DNA from: a virus
Direction: 5' to 3' (one strand)
DNA length: 44,671 nucleotides
Virus record (IMG/VR): IMGVR_UViG_3300005607_000006
Coordinates: 1 to 44,671 of that record
Shown piece after piece: positions 31,759-39,960 of this stretch. Position 1 is the stretch's first letter; every line of letters begins with the position of its first letter. The notes below the pieces were generated by a model, which saw only the letters and a list, made by a program, of their open reading frames with translations, had not been told where the DNA came from and did not search any database. The position numbers were made by a program, and so were the translations under genes.

Positions 31759-32144
31759 TATACCCACACTGTCTGAATAAGCGGCTTCATTAAATCTGTG
31801 TCCGCCCGAGTCGCGGCTGTTCCAGGATCGTCAAAATCCGTGACAGCGCCTACGATAAGCTGATTGCCATATACCTTGCCATCTTCTACAAGAACCCCTT
31901 CGGTAACCTTTGATGTATCAACATCAGAAAGAAGAATACCCCTTGGAGTATTAAGCCCATTGGAGCCATTCGGATCGTACGGATACCAGAGTTTGTCCGA
32001 CGAATTCTGCGCCATAAGAGTGCCGCGCTTGAGAATCCCGATCCCCGACTTTATTGGCTCTGTAAAACGCTTCGAGTCATACCCATCAACAAGTATCGAA
32101 ACATCAGCCATCACAAATCTTATTTTCACTGCATCTACTGTCAT
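31758..32144 (-). CDS. head decoration protein, lambda D-like
   Basis: A 128-residue protein; the ATG at 32144 has GGAGGGAA upstream. Central SGIGILKRGTLMAQ and the GILLSDVDTS segment match the lambda D (HDPD) family, whose trimers stabilise the capsid. The length is near lambda D (110). It is directly before the capsid gene, as in lambda. Confidence 0.85.
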   Translation of the reverse strand: MTVDAVKIRFVMADVSILVDGYDSKRFTEPIKSGIGILKRGTLMAQNSSDKLWYPYDPNGSNGLNTPRGILLSDVDTSKVTEGVLVEDGKVYGNQLIVGAVTDFDDPGTAATRADTDLMKPLIQTVWV

Positions 32145-32162
32145 GTTTATTCCCTCCAATCG

Positions 32163-32555
32163 TTATCTGCTTATTCCAAAGAACTTGTTTACTGCCTTTC
32201 TTGCGTCCTCTCTTGCATTCTGCGTTACATCTCCAAACTCAATCTCACCAGGAGGAACAGTTACAGCCTCAATACGCTCGCACGCCTCTATGAACGCGTC
32301 CCTTTTCGAGCGCGTTATCTTCTTGCCATCCGCATCAGCAAGCTCCATCATATCCGTTAGAGGCATTCCATTGAGCGTGTCCATAAATACCTGCATGGCA
32401 AACTTATCTTTTACGGGAATCTTGCCCGCAAGGGCTTTGCGGAGCCTCGCCTCATCATTTTTCTTTATACTTGCGGTGATAAGCTCGTGTTCCCTTTTCC
32501 TCTGCCCCTCTTCCGCTTTCAGTCTTTCTAATTCCTTTTTCTCTGCGTCGGACAT
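32163..32555 (-). CDS. nested scaffold protein (internal start)
   Basis: A reading within the protease gene, in the same frame. A perfect AGGAGG lies 8 nt before the ATG at 32555 (MSDAEKKELERLK), although the reading frame is already open. It would give 130 residues of charged coiled coil, like Mu gpZ or lambda Nu3, the free scaffold made from inside the protease gene. Evidence is the ribosome site and fit to the known arrangement. Confidence 0.6.
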   Translation of the reverse strand: MSDAEKKELERLKAEEGQRKREHELITASIKKNDEARLRKALAGKIPVKDKFAMQVFMDTLNGMPLTDMMELADADGKKITRSKRDAFIEACERIEAVTVPPGEIEFGDVTQNAREDARKAVNKFFGISR

Positions 32556-33719
32556 TGCCATTTCCTCCTGATTTTCGTTTTCCTCATCTTCGGATTTTTC
32601 CTTTCCGTTCATATCTTCTTGCTCGTCTTCATATTCATTGCCATCCTGCTCGGACATCATCCTTATATGATCAGAATCGCCATCGAGTACATTTGCGAAA
32701 GCTTCAATCACATCGAGAGAGGGCTTTTTCACCTCAGAGCGGAGATGAGCACGAACGCCGTGCGGAGTAAGCCCGGCTTCTTCAGCCATCTTCTTAATCA
32801 ATTCCGCTTTCGCATCATCGTCGCCATTTGATTTCTTCTTGAGAAGCATATTGAGATGAGCACAGTAATGAGATTTATCATTGCTATTATTTTGCATGGC
32901 GGATTCTTCTTCAGCGTCCGCCGCTTCTTTCTTCCCGTTTTCCTTGGTCTTATCTTTGTTCACCTTGACATCAAGACGCTCAACCTTGGGCCTTACTTCT
33001 TTGACAATGTCCTCAGATGTACCGCCGCGCCCGCCTTCTATGATTGCCTTTGAAGCAGATACAGCCCTTGCGACAATCTTTGGCTCCCCGCCTATGATGT
33101 CCACAACGAGAAACTTGTACGCAGTCTTATTTTCAGGATCAGCTTCCGGGTCTTTATAGAGGGAGTACTCTCTCAGTCCTTCTATGCCGTACTTATCAAA
33201 TACCCGTTTTGCGGCTTCATTTACATCCCAGGAGGAGTTGGAAATCTCAAGTGAATCCATTGACGGGGGCTTAGGCTTCTTTTCTTCACCATCATCTGCA
33301 AAATTAAAAGTCCAATATTCATCAACATCGGCCGCATTGATAAAATTTAGCCCTTCAAGAATCTTTAAGCCCTTTATTTTCGGGGGGACACTGCCGAGGT
33401 ACGCAAGATGATGAATGTATTTCTTCCCATCTTCTGCGCGCTTTCTAATACCGATAGACACTTTGTCCCAGATTCCCTTTTGTTCCGCATCGGCAAGGAG
33501 CGAATTGGGTATGACTTCAGCTCTGAGTGTTTTTGTTTCAGGATCGTAAAAAGGATTCTTAACGGAGCCGAGCTTGGGCATATAGTCGGCTGTAGAGTGT
33601 CCAAGGGAGATTGGAGCCTCATCAATAAAGGTCTCGACAACCTCTTTTAGATCTTCCTCTGTGATTGTCGTTCCATCCTGTCCCCACGTGCCCACTTTAG
33701 CTATTTCTCTGAGTGGCAT
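32163..33719 (-). CDS. capsid maturation protease/scaffold, multidomain
   Basis: A 518-residue protein. Start at 33719, chosen because the late-promoter-like motif lies exactly 34 nt upstream and a longer reading would begin inside the leader. Residues about 1-150 match Mu gpI-type/DUF2213 protease (ISLGHSTADYMPKLG, IHHLAYLGSVPPKIKGL). A DUF6582-like section (AAKRVFDKYGIEGLREY) follows, then an XRE-type DNA-binding-like motif (EEAGLTPHGVRAHLRSE), an acidic low-complexity linker, and a C-terminal coiled-coil scaffold part. Proteases of this group release scaffold and process the capsid. Confidence 0.8.
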   Translation of the reverse strand: MPLREIAKVGTWGQDGTTITEEDLKEVVETFIDEAPISLGHSTADYMPKLGSVKNPFYDPETKTLRAEVIPNSLLADAEQKGIWDKVSIGIRKRAEDGKKYIHHLAYLGSVPPKIKGLKILEGLNFINAADVDEYWTFNFADDGEEKKPKPPSMDSLEISNSSWDVNEAAKRVFDKYGIEGLREYSLYKDPEADPENKTAYKFLVVDIIGGEPKIVARAVSASKAIIEGGRGGTSEDIVKEVRPKVERLDVKVNKDKTKENGKKEAADAEEESAMQNNSNDKSHYCAHLNMLLKKKSNGDDDAKAELIKKMAEEAGLTPHGVRAHLRSEVKKPSLDVIEAFANVLDGDSDHIRMMSEQDGNEYEDEQEDMNGKEKSEDEENENQEEMAMSDAEKKELERLKAEEGQRKREHELITASIKKNDEARLRKALAGKIPVKDKFAMQVFMDTLNGMPLTDMMELADADGKKITRSKRDAFIEACERIEAVTVPPGEIEFGDVTQNAREDARKAVNKFFGISR

Positions 33720-33738
33720 GTGGAAGAGGATAGAGAGT

Positions 33739-33864
33739 TTATACAAAAGCTTTGCAAATATTTATAAATGGATTAAAGCATGATATATCAATGCGGAACA
33801 TCAACACTTCCTGACCTTTAGCCAGCTCCCGGAGAACAGTATTTCCCTTACAGGCTTCAATCAT
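33739..33864 (-). CDS. possible 41-residue protein coupled to gpF
   Basis: An open reading from the ATG at 33864, overlapping the stop of the minor head gene as ATGA. Sequence MIEACKGNTVLRELAKGQEV is plausible, but the 3' end runs through the promoter-like motif. It could be a real small protein or chance. No family was recognised. Confidence 0.3.
   Translation of the reverse strand: MIEACKGNTVLRELAKGQEVLMFRIDISCFNPFINICKAFV
33753..33768 (-). promoter_or_regulatory. late-promoter-like motif upstream of protease/scaffold
   Basis: On the minus strand the sequence is TTTATAAATATTTGCA, with 34 nt from the final C of TTTGC to the ATG at 33719. The leader has no ribosome site and a pyrimidine-rich end. 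A second TATAAA (33744-33739) is present within the leader. Confidence 0.7.
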
Positions 33865-34925
33865 GCCTGCTTAGGCGACAAATCACCCATCTCGATTTTC
33901 TTTTTTAAGCCTATCTCGTTTGCTAATTTTCTAATCTCCCCCAATATCCCATATTGCTTTGCCCTTTGTTTCATGGATTCAGTCATCAAGTAGAACGAGC
34001 CGGTAGAGAGCGGATTGCCGCCAAAGCCGGGCATGGGCGGCGGAGAGTCCGGCGGATTGGGAGTTGGCCGCAACCGACGCACCGTGACTTCTTCGGGATA
34101 GATAAGGCGAACGGTTGAACGGCAATTCCAATGATTAGGCGGCCAGTTGTTATTCCACCAAGGATCATCTGCATTTAAAATTACACCGCTTCTCACTTGA
34201 CATATTTCCGTCTGCCTATCATCATCAATGCCGATGTATTCCATCATCACGGGATTTGTTTCTTGCACCTCAAGGGCGCGCCCGCCATTATATGCGGTCT
34301 GAACGTTCATCCTATAGACGAGATTATAATACCAAGGCTCCTGCTTGCCCCATCCCGCCGCATCGAGTAAGGCATCTTTTCCACTTTCTTCCATGAACTC
34401 AGGGAAAGTCTGCCCTTCTTCAAGAGCCTCGGTTAATTTCGCTCTTACAGCGTTAATCGCATCCAACTGAGTAAGCCTGCCTACTGTAAAAGCGCGGAAC
34501 CGGAGTTTATCTTCCAAATCGTAATATTGTTCCTTGCTAAGCGGAACTCTTGCCCGGACAAATTTAATGGCCTCCTCAAATGGGATTTCATGGACAGCAA
34601 TATTCATATCGAGCGGTTCATCGGCAAGTTCTTTATTTTTGTTCTCCTTCCAGGCGGACAAATCCGCCAAATGAACATTTGGCTTGGCATGTTCATTGCC
34701 AAGCAAGAATGAGAGTAGCAATAATTCGTGAATGTGATTATTCAGCTCTTTGGATGGTGCGGGCTTCCAGTTCCTCTGCCCCTTTGCATACCTGTCCAGA
34801 TACTCGTCTATAAGATTGCTGATATAGTGCCTTGCGAAGTATTGAGCGGAGCGGGCAATGCCCTCAAGCTCGTTGGCTTTTAATTCTTCCTGGGTATAAT
34901 GGAGAGCCAGGGACGTTTCTGCCAT
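33861..34925 (-). CDS. minor head protein, Mu gpF-like
   Basis: A 354-residue protein of the Phage_Mu_F family, which joins the portal and head. The C-terminal signature PPNHWNCRSTVRLIYPEE lies near residues 264-281, preceded by RQTEICQVRSG (with the usual C) near residue 238 and NVQTAYNGGR near 209. It overlaps the portal gene by 46 nt, as is common for this gene pair. Confidence 0.85.
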   Translation of the reverse strand: MAETSLALHYTQEELKANELEGIARSAQYFARHYISNLIDEYLDRYAKGQRNWKPAPSKELNNHIHELLLLSFLLGNEHAKPNVHLADLSAWKENKNKELADEPLDMNIAVHEIPFEEAIKFVRARVPLSKEQYYDLEDKLRFRAFTVGRLTQLDAINAVRAKLTEALEEGQTFPEFMEESGKDALLDAAGWGKQEPWYYNLVYRMNVQTAYNGGRALEVQETNPVMMEYIGIDDDRQTEICQVRSGVILNADDPWWNNNWPPNHWNCRSTVRLIYPEEVTVRRLRPTPNPPDSPPPMPGFGGNPLSTGSFYLMTESMKQRAKQYGILGEIRKLANEIGLKKKIEMGDLSPKQA

Positions 34926-36247
34926 AAGATCTGTTTTTTTTTAAAATCATCGGCAAACAGCAATCCACCTTGAGGCGCAGAAGGCTTATCAGGCATTATG
35001 AAACTATCCTCATTGGATTCCGGGGCAATCATAGCAAAGTTTGAATAAATCCATTTTTTTGACAATGGAACTTTGCGGTCTATCGCATCCCTTACAATAT
35101 CCCATGAAGCAAATCCTTCGGTCTCAAATGATAACTTTGGCATAGGAGCATCTTTGCCATAGTTGCGCTCGATTATCCACTTCAGCAACGTATTATTCAG
35201 CGTAAATTCTATTTGCTTAACAGCTTGCGCCCCTGAGTCTCTAAGAATCTTCTCGTGTACTTCACTGTGGGCACGGGTGCCATACTCTGCCTCAGATGAG
35301 GCTAGGACCTGGTCCGTAATGGCATAAGATAACTGAGCATCACAGCACTCAATTAATGTCCTGAAATCAAATGTTCCCTTTCCTTCAATGGTCAGTATCT
35401 GGTTAACATTAGCAAGAGCAACACCAGCATCGCTCTTTACTCCCATAAGTACTTGTGCAAGATCATCTGCGATTTTCTTGATCTCAGAAGGGTCTTTGTC
35501 AGACTCAAACAGAACTACAATTGGAGGGACGCCGAATTTATCGCTGGCCGTCATCCAGAACCGCCAGCCGGCTTTCTTAAATATCCAAGGCCAGTAGCAG
35601 CCCCGAAGAAGCGACACCCCGTATGGGTTCTCGGCCTCCGAGTGCGTGCGGTGTATGATGAACTTGTATGGATAGGCATTTGGCTCAAAATGGGTTATGC
35701 CACCTATTGTAAATGCTACTGGTGTGCCAGTGTATTTGAATTGAAACCGCTCCTGTCTTCTTGACACTATTCTGTCAATCCAATTAATGCCATCAGTTTC
35801 ACGTGGATCGGACCAGACGACCTCCTGAATTGAGAAGCCGAATTCATCGGCCGTCATCATCTGCCGCAACAGGTCTATGAAATCAATCCTGTCAATCTGC
35901 CTTTGAGCGTGATCAGCAATCTCGGCTGCAAGAGGGGACGCATCGAATGGGATAATTTTATAGGGGAATTTAATAGCCGTTTTTTTTCTGAGATTAAGCA
36001 GGGATTGTATCTTCGCATCTGTTGTCATTTCCCTATAGACCTCAAGGGTCTGGAAATTATTTCTGAGAATTGGGTCGGGGTTTGGCATAAAGCTTAAAAA
36101 GGTTTGAAAACTTGCAAAAATCGGCGCTGCAATCTCTTTAAATAAATTTTGCTCGTTATTTGGAATAGGAACGGCAATGATAGTTTTCTCTTTACCCTGG
36201 TAGGGGTTATTGGGATTTACGGGAAGATTCGTTTTCTCATCAGCCAT
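34880..36247 (-). CDS. portal protein, Mu gp29-like (DUF935)
   Basis: A 455-residue protein of the DUF935/Mu gp29 portal family. Conserved features include the DEFGFSIQEVVW segment (about 134-145), RRQERFQFKYTGTPV (about 165), SLLRGCYWPWIFKKAGWRFW (about 211) and DQVLASSEAEYGTRAHSEVH (about 325-345). The portal ring is the DNA entry and exit point of the head. A GGTGGG ribosome site precedes it. Confidence 0.88.
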   Translation of the reverse strand: MADEKTNLPVNPNNPYQGKEKTIIAVPIPNNEQNLFKEIAAPIFASFQTFLSFMPNPDPILRNNFQTLEVYREMTTDAKIQSLLNLRKKTAIKFPYKIIPFDASPLAAEIADHAQRQIDRIDFIDLLRQMMTADEFGFSIQEVVWSDPRETDGINWIDRIVSRRQERFQFKYTGTPVAFTIGGITHFEPNAYPYKFIIHRTHSEAENPYGVSLLRGCYWPWIFKKAGWRFWMTASDKFGVPPIVVLFESDKDPSEIKKIADDLAQVLMGVKSDAGVALANVNQILTIEGKGTFDFRTLIECCDAQLSYAITDQVLASSEAEYGTRAHSEVHEKILRDSGAQAVKQIEFTLNNTLLKWIIERNYGKDAPMPKLSFETEGFASWDIVRDAIDRKVPLSKKWIYSNFAMIAPESNEDSFIMPDKPSAPQGGLLFADDFKKKQILWQKRPWLSIIPRKN

Positions 36248-36286
36248 GTTAACCCACCTTCTAATCTCTTAAATTTGCATCTGTAA

Positions 36287-37837
36287 TTATTTGTACCTCT
36301 CAAGGATTTGCGCCGCTTCACTCTTTTGTCCAAGTCTATGTGCTGAGGGCTGTGGCTTTGGCTCTTTTATCCAGGGTGCTACAGCCATCTCGAGGGCATC
36401 CGGGAGGTCGAGCAGCCCCTTCGGAAATTCATCAAGGTAATTGGGAAGCTTTAGCCCGCATTTGAATCTTATAATGCCAGATTCAACAGGAGCCGCGAGC
36501 CTGGAGATCCTAAAGAGCTTGTTCGCAGTTTGTTTCCTGCCAGTGACATTCATTGTCACGCCTTTTTTCATAGCCTCCCTCACAAGAAAATTTTTGTATA
36601 TTTCCTGAAACACCATCTCTTCAAAAATGACATACCTAGATGGTTTACCTGAGAGCTGCATCCAGAGAAGATATTTTTCTATGATTATATCTATGAATTC
36701 GAGGTCGGAGATCTGCCCGGCGAACTCGTCAAGCACGTCAATATATCCCCTCTGATGCTTACCTACTATGGCTATAGCCGAAGCAGATCCAAGTTCTTTG
36801 CCAGTTGCGGGGTCAATGCCCATGGATATCTCGTACTCCATCAGGTTCACGTCCTCAATATTGAAATACTTCATCTGCTCTTTTCTGAATTTCTTTGCCG
36901 AATTGGGCAGGGGATTATTGTCCCATTCTGTAGCAAAAACATGTGTACCGAGGCTAATCTTTTTCTGCTCTATCGCCTCAGCAGGCCACATCTGAGGCCA
37001 TAGCGGTTTGCCATTAGGGAGCACCGCAGAGAACTTGAGTCCAATCCACTTTGTGAGTTTCCCTTCTGTCAGGTCATTAAGGCGCCTCGATGGGAGATCA
37101 TCCGGGTGCATGATTGTGTTTACGAGGATTATGAGAGATTCTTTGCCAAGGTTCATGATTACGCGCTTGAACCATGTATCTGTGTATTCTCTGAGAGTTG
37201 GGCTTTCTACTTCTTTATCTTTGAGAAGATCATCGCAAATGATATGGGTTGGGCGTCGGTATTTGTATTTTATTCCGCGTATGGACTCGCCGCGTCCAAG
37301 GGCGGCTATCGCGTTCCCGTTCTTGAGCACAATCCTGTTTGATTTCCAGATGTGCCCTCTCTGGTCTCCGAAATCTTCGTTAATCAAATCATTGTTGTCG
37401 AGTTCAAGTTTAATTGAGTCAAGATACTCTGTTGCCTTCTCCCGCGACATGGCGATTATAACGGGAAAGACCTCTTTCTTTGTGAGCGCAAGCCACAGTG
37501 GGAATGCCTGCGACATCCGCGTTGTCTTTCCATGCTCGCGAGGTTCGACGTCAATTATGCCTTCGAGTTTCTCTACTGGCTTAAGATATTTGTGATAGTC
37601 GGATTTTATGAGAGGCTTTAGTTTTTCGATCTGAACGGGAGTGATTTTTTGTTGATTGATGATTTCGATTAGAATTTTGTGATAATCGGCAAATGGAACG
37701 GTGAAGGCTTCGGAGAGGTAGAGCGCACAGAAATAAGCAAAGTCGGAGGTAGCCTGTTGAACACGCTGAAATGTTTGTTCTACGTCTTCAAAATACGCCA
37801 GACGCGGCTTAATGATACTCATTAGTGTTCGACACAT
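36287..37837 (-). CDS. large terminase subunit
   Basis: A 516-residue packaging ATPase/nuclease. The P-loop-like EPREHGKT (98-105) is atypical but fits large terminases; the Walker B is IICDDL (199-204). The RNase-H-like nuclease has GIDPATGKELGSASAIAIVG (near 344) with later acidic residues (FEEMVFQE, LLDLPDALEMA). The start codon could also be ATG at 37822. It overlaps the small terminase 3' end. It packs DNA with the small subunit. Confidence 0.88.
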   Translation of the reverse strand: MCRTLMSIIKPRLAYFEDVEQTFQRVQQATSDFAYFCALYLSEAFTVPFADYHKILIEIINQQKITPVQIEKLKPLIKSDYHKYLKPVEKLEGIIDVEPREHGKTTRMSQAFPLWLALTKKEVFPVIIAMSREKATEYLDSIKLELDNNDLINEDFGDQRGHIWKSNRIVLKNGNAIAALGRGESIRGIKYKYRRPTHIICDDLLKDKEVESPTLREYTDTWFKRVIMNLGKESLIILVNTIMHPDDLPSRRLNDLTEGKLTKWIGLKFSAVLPNGKPLWPQMWPAEAIEQKKISLGTHVFATEWDNNPLPNSAKKFRKEQMKYFNIEDVNLMEYEISMGIDPATGKELGSASAIAIVGKHQRGYIDVLDEFAGQISDLEFIDIIIEKYLLWMQLSGKPSRYVIFEEMVFQEIYKNFLVREAMKKGVTMNVTGRKQTANKLFRISRLAAPVESGIIRFKCGLKLPNYLDEFPKGLLDLPDALEMAVAPWIKEPKPQPSAHRLGQKSEAAQILERYK

Positions 37838-38339
37838 TTATCTTGTTATCCTTTGCAACCTTATCGAGAATTTCTAAAACATGCTTCTGCGCTTCGGGAT
37901 GCTTCATAAGCTCAAGCCTAAAAAGTTCTTTAAGGTGCTCAAGTGCTTTGAGGTAATCTGTCGTATGATCAGAGAAATGTAAAAAGTTTTTCGATAGAAA
38001 TATCCACTGCGTTGATCTGTCTTTGTAGTAGGGCGCAAGGCGCACAAAATAATCTTCCCTAAACACTTCCCATACTTTTATGATGCGGAAAAACTCTGGA
38101 TATTGATCTTTGAATGTATCGAGCGTGTTACGGTCAATTCCCAGGAATTTAGCCACCTGCCCAAGCGTGGAAAAACTAAAAAACTCGTGCAGAATGGTCT
38201 TCTCACATTTTTTGCCCTTGAACGGGTTCCATGACAACAGCTTATCTTGTAGCTTCGCAACCATCTCCTCACTATAGGTGGTAGGACGTCCGCCAGGATG
38301 ACGGTTGCGGTCAGAGTTTTGAAGATGCTTCTTAGCCAT
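37809..38339 (-). CDS. small terminase subunit-like DNA-binding protein
   Basis: A 176-residue protein read from the ATG at 38339. The N-terminus (HPGGRPTTYSEEMVAKLQ) is typical of small terminase or HTH packaging proteins, and an HTH-like segment follows (TLGQVAKFLGIDRNTLDTFK). The rest is helical. It recognises the DNA for packaging with the large subunit. A 13-bp tandem duplication at the start creates a decoy ATG just upstream (38352). Confidence 0.75.
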   Translation of the reverse strand: MAKKHLQNSDRNRHPGGRPTTYSEEMVAKLQDKLLSWNPFKGKKCEKTILHEFFSFSTLGQVAKFLGIDRNTLDTFKDQYPEFFRIIKVWEVFREDYFVRLAPYYKDRSTQWIFLSKNFLHFSDHTTDYLKALEHLKELFRLELMKHPEAQKHVLEILDKVAKDNKINVSNTNEYH

Positions 38340-38357
38340 CCTATTTAGCCATCCTAT
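38332..38357. repeat. 13-bp tandem duplication at terminase start
   Basis: The unit TTAGCCATCCTAT appears twice without gap (38332-38344 and 38345-38357). Each copy contains ATG plus a weak ribosome site (AGG). The upstream ATG reads only ATG GCT AAA TAG, so it is a dead start made by the duplication. Confidence 0.95.
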
Positions 38358-38388
38358 ATAGATTCTATTCGAATGAGAACAAATCATC

Positions 38389-38404
38389 TGCAAATATTTA
38401 TAAA
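38389..38404 (-). promoter_or_regulatory. late-promoter-like motif upstream of terminase genes
   Basis: On the minus strand the sequence is TTTATAAATATTTGCA. It is 37 nt from the ATG at 38352 and 50 nt from the in-frame ATG at 38339. Without the 13-bp duplication the distance would be 37 nt, near the 34-35 nt seen elsewhere. It opens the packaging/head block. Confidence 0.7.
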
Positions 38405-38411
38405 CGTTATA

Positions 38412-38717
38412 TCAAGCTTCGTCGTTCATATTAAGGGGACAGTGCTTCTCAAGAAACTCAAGAAGAGCCGTAGCAGGGATAATCCATGAACTCTTATATC
38501 CTCCGAGTCTCACTGCTTTTATCTCTCCAACTTTTACCAGGCGATAAATAATCCAATACGAGACTGGAGGAGGAACTGTATCGCCATTAAGAAGCCGTAC
38601 AGCGTATTTGATTGAGAAGAAACGCGGCTTATGCGGATTTTTCTCTAGCTCCTTGCGAATGGCTCGGATCTGTCTAAGCGGTATAGCCCTATTCGTTTTT
38701 ACGGTGGCTTGAGACAT
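38412..38717 (-). CDS. excisionase-like helix-turn-helix protein
   Basis: A 101-residue basic protein. The C-terminal half (YWIIYRLVKVGEIKAVRLGGYKSSWIIPATALLEFLE) has the MerR/HTH_17 excisionase layout, a winged HTH with a terminal LEFLEK. It has a CAGGAG ribosome site and overlaps the replication protein gene by 29 nt. It may act as recombination directionality factor or late regulator. Confidence 0.65.
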   Translation of the reverse strand: MSQATVKTNRAIPLRQIRAIRKELEKNPHKPRFFSIKYAVRLLNGDTVPPPVSYWIIYRLVKVGEIKAVRLGGYKSSWIIPATALLEFLEKHCPLNMNDEA

Positions 38718-39492
38718 TTTCGCTCCTGAGCTCGTATCCTTGTCTGCAAAATGGATTTTTGAGCATACCCTGTAAAATCATAACCTTTCGCGTATTCTCA
38801 TTTACCTTGCGCCTCCACTCTTCAGTATCTGTCTCGTCGAGCATAGCATGAGCGCAGTTGAGGAGGCTTTGGATTTGTGGTTTGTAGTTTTGGGGATGGG
38901 GAGGGTCTTTTTCTTTTCCCATAAAAGAAATATCTAAATCATTTTTGTCTTTTGAGGAGTTCTCTTCCTTGCTCGATTCTACCTCTTTACTAAGTAGTAT
39001 ACTACTCTGCTCTGTTTTTACTTTTTTTTCTTTTTCTTTTATTTTTTCTTTTACTTCTTCTTTTTCCCGAGGGGCTTCGGAGGGGCTTAGAAGCCCCTTA
39101 TAAGGGACTTGAAGTTCTACGTAATGCTCAAGAAAAGCCCCTATCAAAGGGCATCCATGTAGGGTCTCAAAATGCTTCGCTATCCCTTTTAGTCTATTGT
39201 CGCATTCTCCATGCGACAACTGATATTTAGCCATATTGATAACCCACATAATCTTATATGAAGTATCATATCGAATCTTACCTCTTTCTTCTAAGATATG
39301 AACATATAGTTTGACTTCCCTTAACGTCAAACCTGTTTCCTCGGCAATTATTGAAAGAGGTAAATAATACAGCCCGCAATAATGGGTATGGGGATTAGTG
39401 ATTAAATAGAAGTAAAAATACCTTTGTTTGATTGTTAATGATTGAATAAATGGGTCGGTCCAGAATTGCTCGTCTATGGATTTATACGACAT
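38689..39492 (-). CDS. replication initiator-like winged-helix protein
   Basis: A 267-residue protein. Residues about 8-95 resemble N-terminal winged-helix domains of phage replication proteins (FWTDPFIQSLTIKQRYFYFY then LPLSIIAEETGLTLREVKLY). A Lys/Glu-rich linker (about 140-195) leads to a short helical C-terminus. It probably recruits the replication machinery at the phage origin, as lambda O or DnaD-like proteins do. An AGGAGA ribosome site is present. Confidence 0.65.
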   Translation of the reverse strand: MSYKSIDEQFWTDPFIQSLTIKQRYFYFYLITNPHTHYCGLYYLPLSIIAEETGLTLREVKLYVHILEERGKIRYDTSYKIMWVINMAKYQLSHGECDNRLKGIAKHFETLHGCPLIGAFLEHYVELQVPYKGLLSPSEAPREKEEVKEKIKEKEKKVKTEQSSILLSKEVESSKEENSSKDKNDLDISFMGKEKDPPHPQNYKPQIQSLLNCAHAMLDETDTEEWRRKVNENTRKVMILQGMLKNPFCRQGYELRSENVSSHRKNE

Positions 39493-39558
39493 TATTCTCC
39501 TATGGAAATTGAATGTGTGATCTGTTTACTTTATTCCCCTTCTCTTTCCCATCCACAG

Positions 39559-39960
39559 TCAATTCTTAGTGATGGACTTCATCCATCTTCTTGTCCTGTG
39601 CTTCGCCAATGCCCTTTCTTTGCAAAGAGGGCAAAGCATAGCCCTCTCGTGCCTGGCTTTGAGCTTTTGCTCAAGCTCGAAGCCGCCTTCCCAGACCCTC
39701 ACTAAAATAAAATGAATCCCTGCTTCTCTAACAATTTGAGCGATGCGGGAGCCTCGCCCGTTTGCATCTCTATGCTCCTTGAGCCTTCTTTCTAAATCCA
39801 ATGTGCATCCAAGATAGTGACGGACAGTCTGCTTTCTTTTCCCTGTGCGGCTCACATAAGGCCTGAGGAAATGAAGCAGATAGCAGACCTGCTTTCCTTT
39901 ATACTGTGTCGGACAGTCCCCTGTCCCAGACGGAGCTGTCCGAGTCTCTTTGTCAGACAT
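39559..39960 (-). CDS. GIY-YIG nuclease-domain protein
   Basis: A 133-residue protein of the GIY-YIG superfamily. The CYLLHF motif (26-31) corresponds to GIY and HYLG (48-51) to YIG, followed by CTLDLERRLKEHRDANG. It has the extra CPLC near the C-terminus seen in a small subgroup of such proteins. It could cut DNA during recombination, packaging or homing. The N-terminal 20 residues are probably not structured. Confidence 0.8.
   Translation of the reverse strand: MSDKETRTAPSGTGDCPTQYKGKQVCYLLHFLRPYVSRTGKRKQTVRHYLGCTLDLERRLKEHRDANGRGSRIAQIVREAGIHFILVRVWEGGFELEQKLKARHERAMLCPLCKERALAKHRTRRWMKSITKN

Noticed and set aside
13520-38404. The TTTATAAATA motif read as an archaeal TATA box, making this an archaeal virus
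   Set aside because: Lipobox lipoproteins, a transglycosylase domain, a sigma-70 consensus promoter and a rho-independent terminator all point to a bacterial host. Spacing to starts also does not fit leaderless archaeal transcripts.
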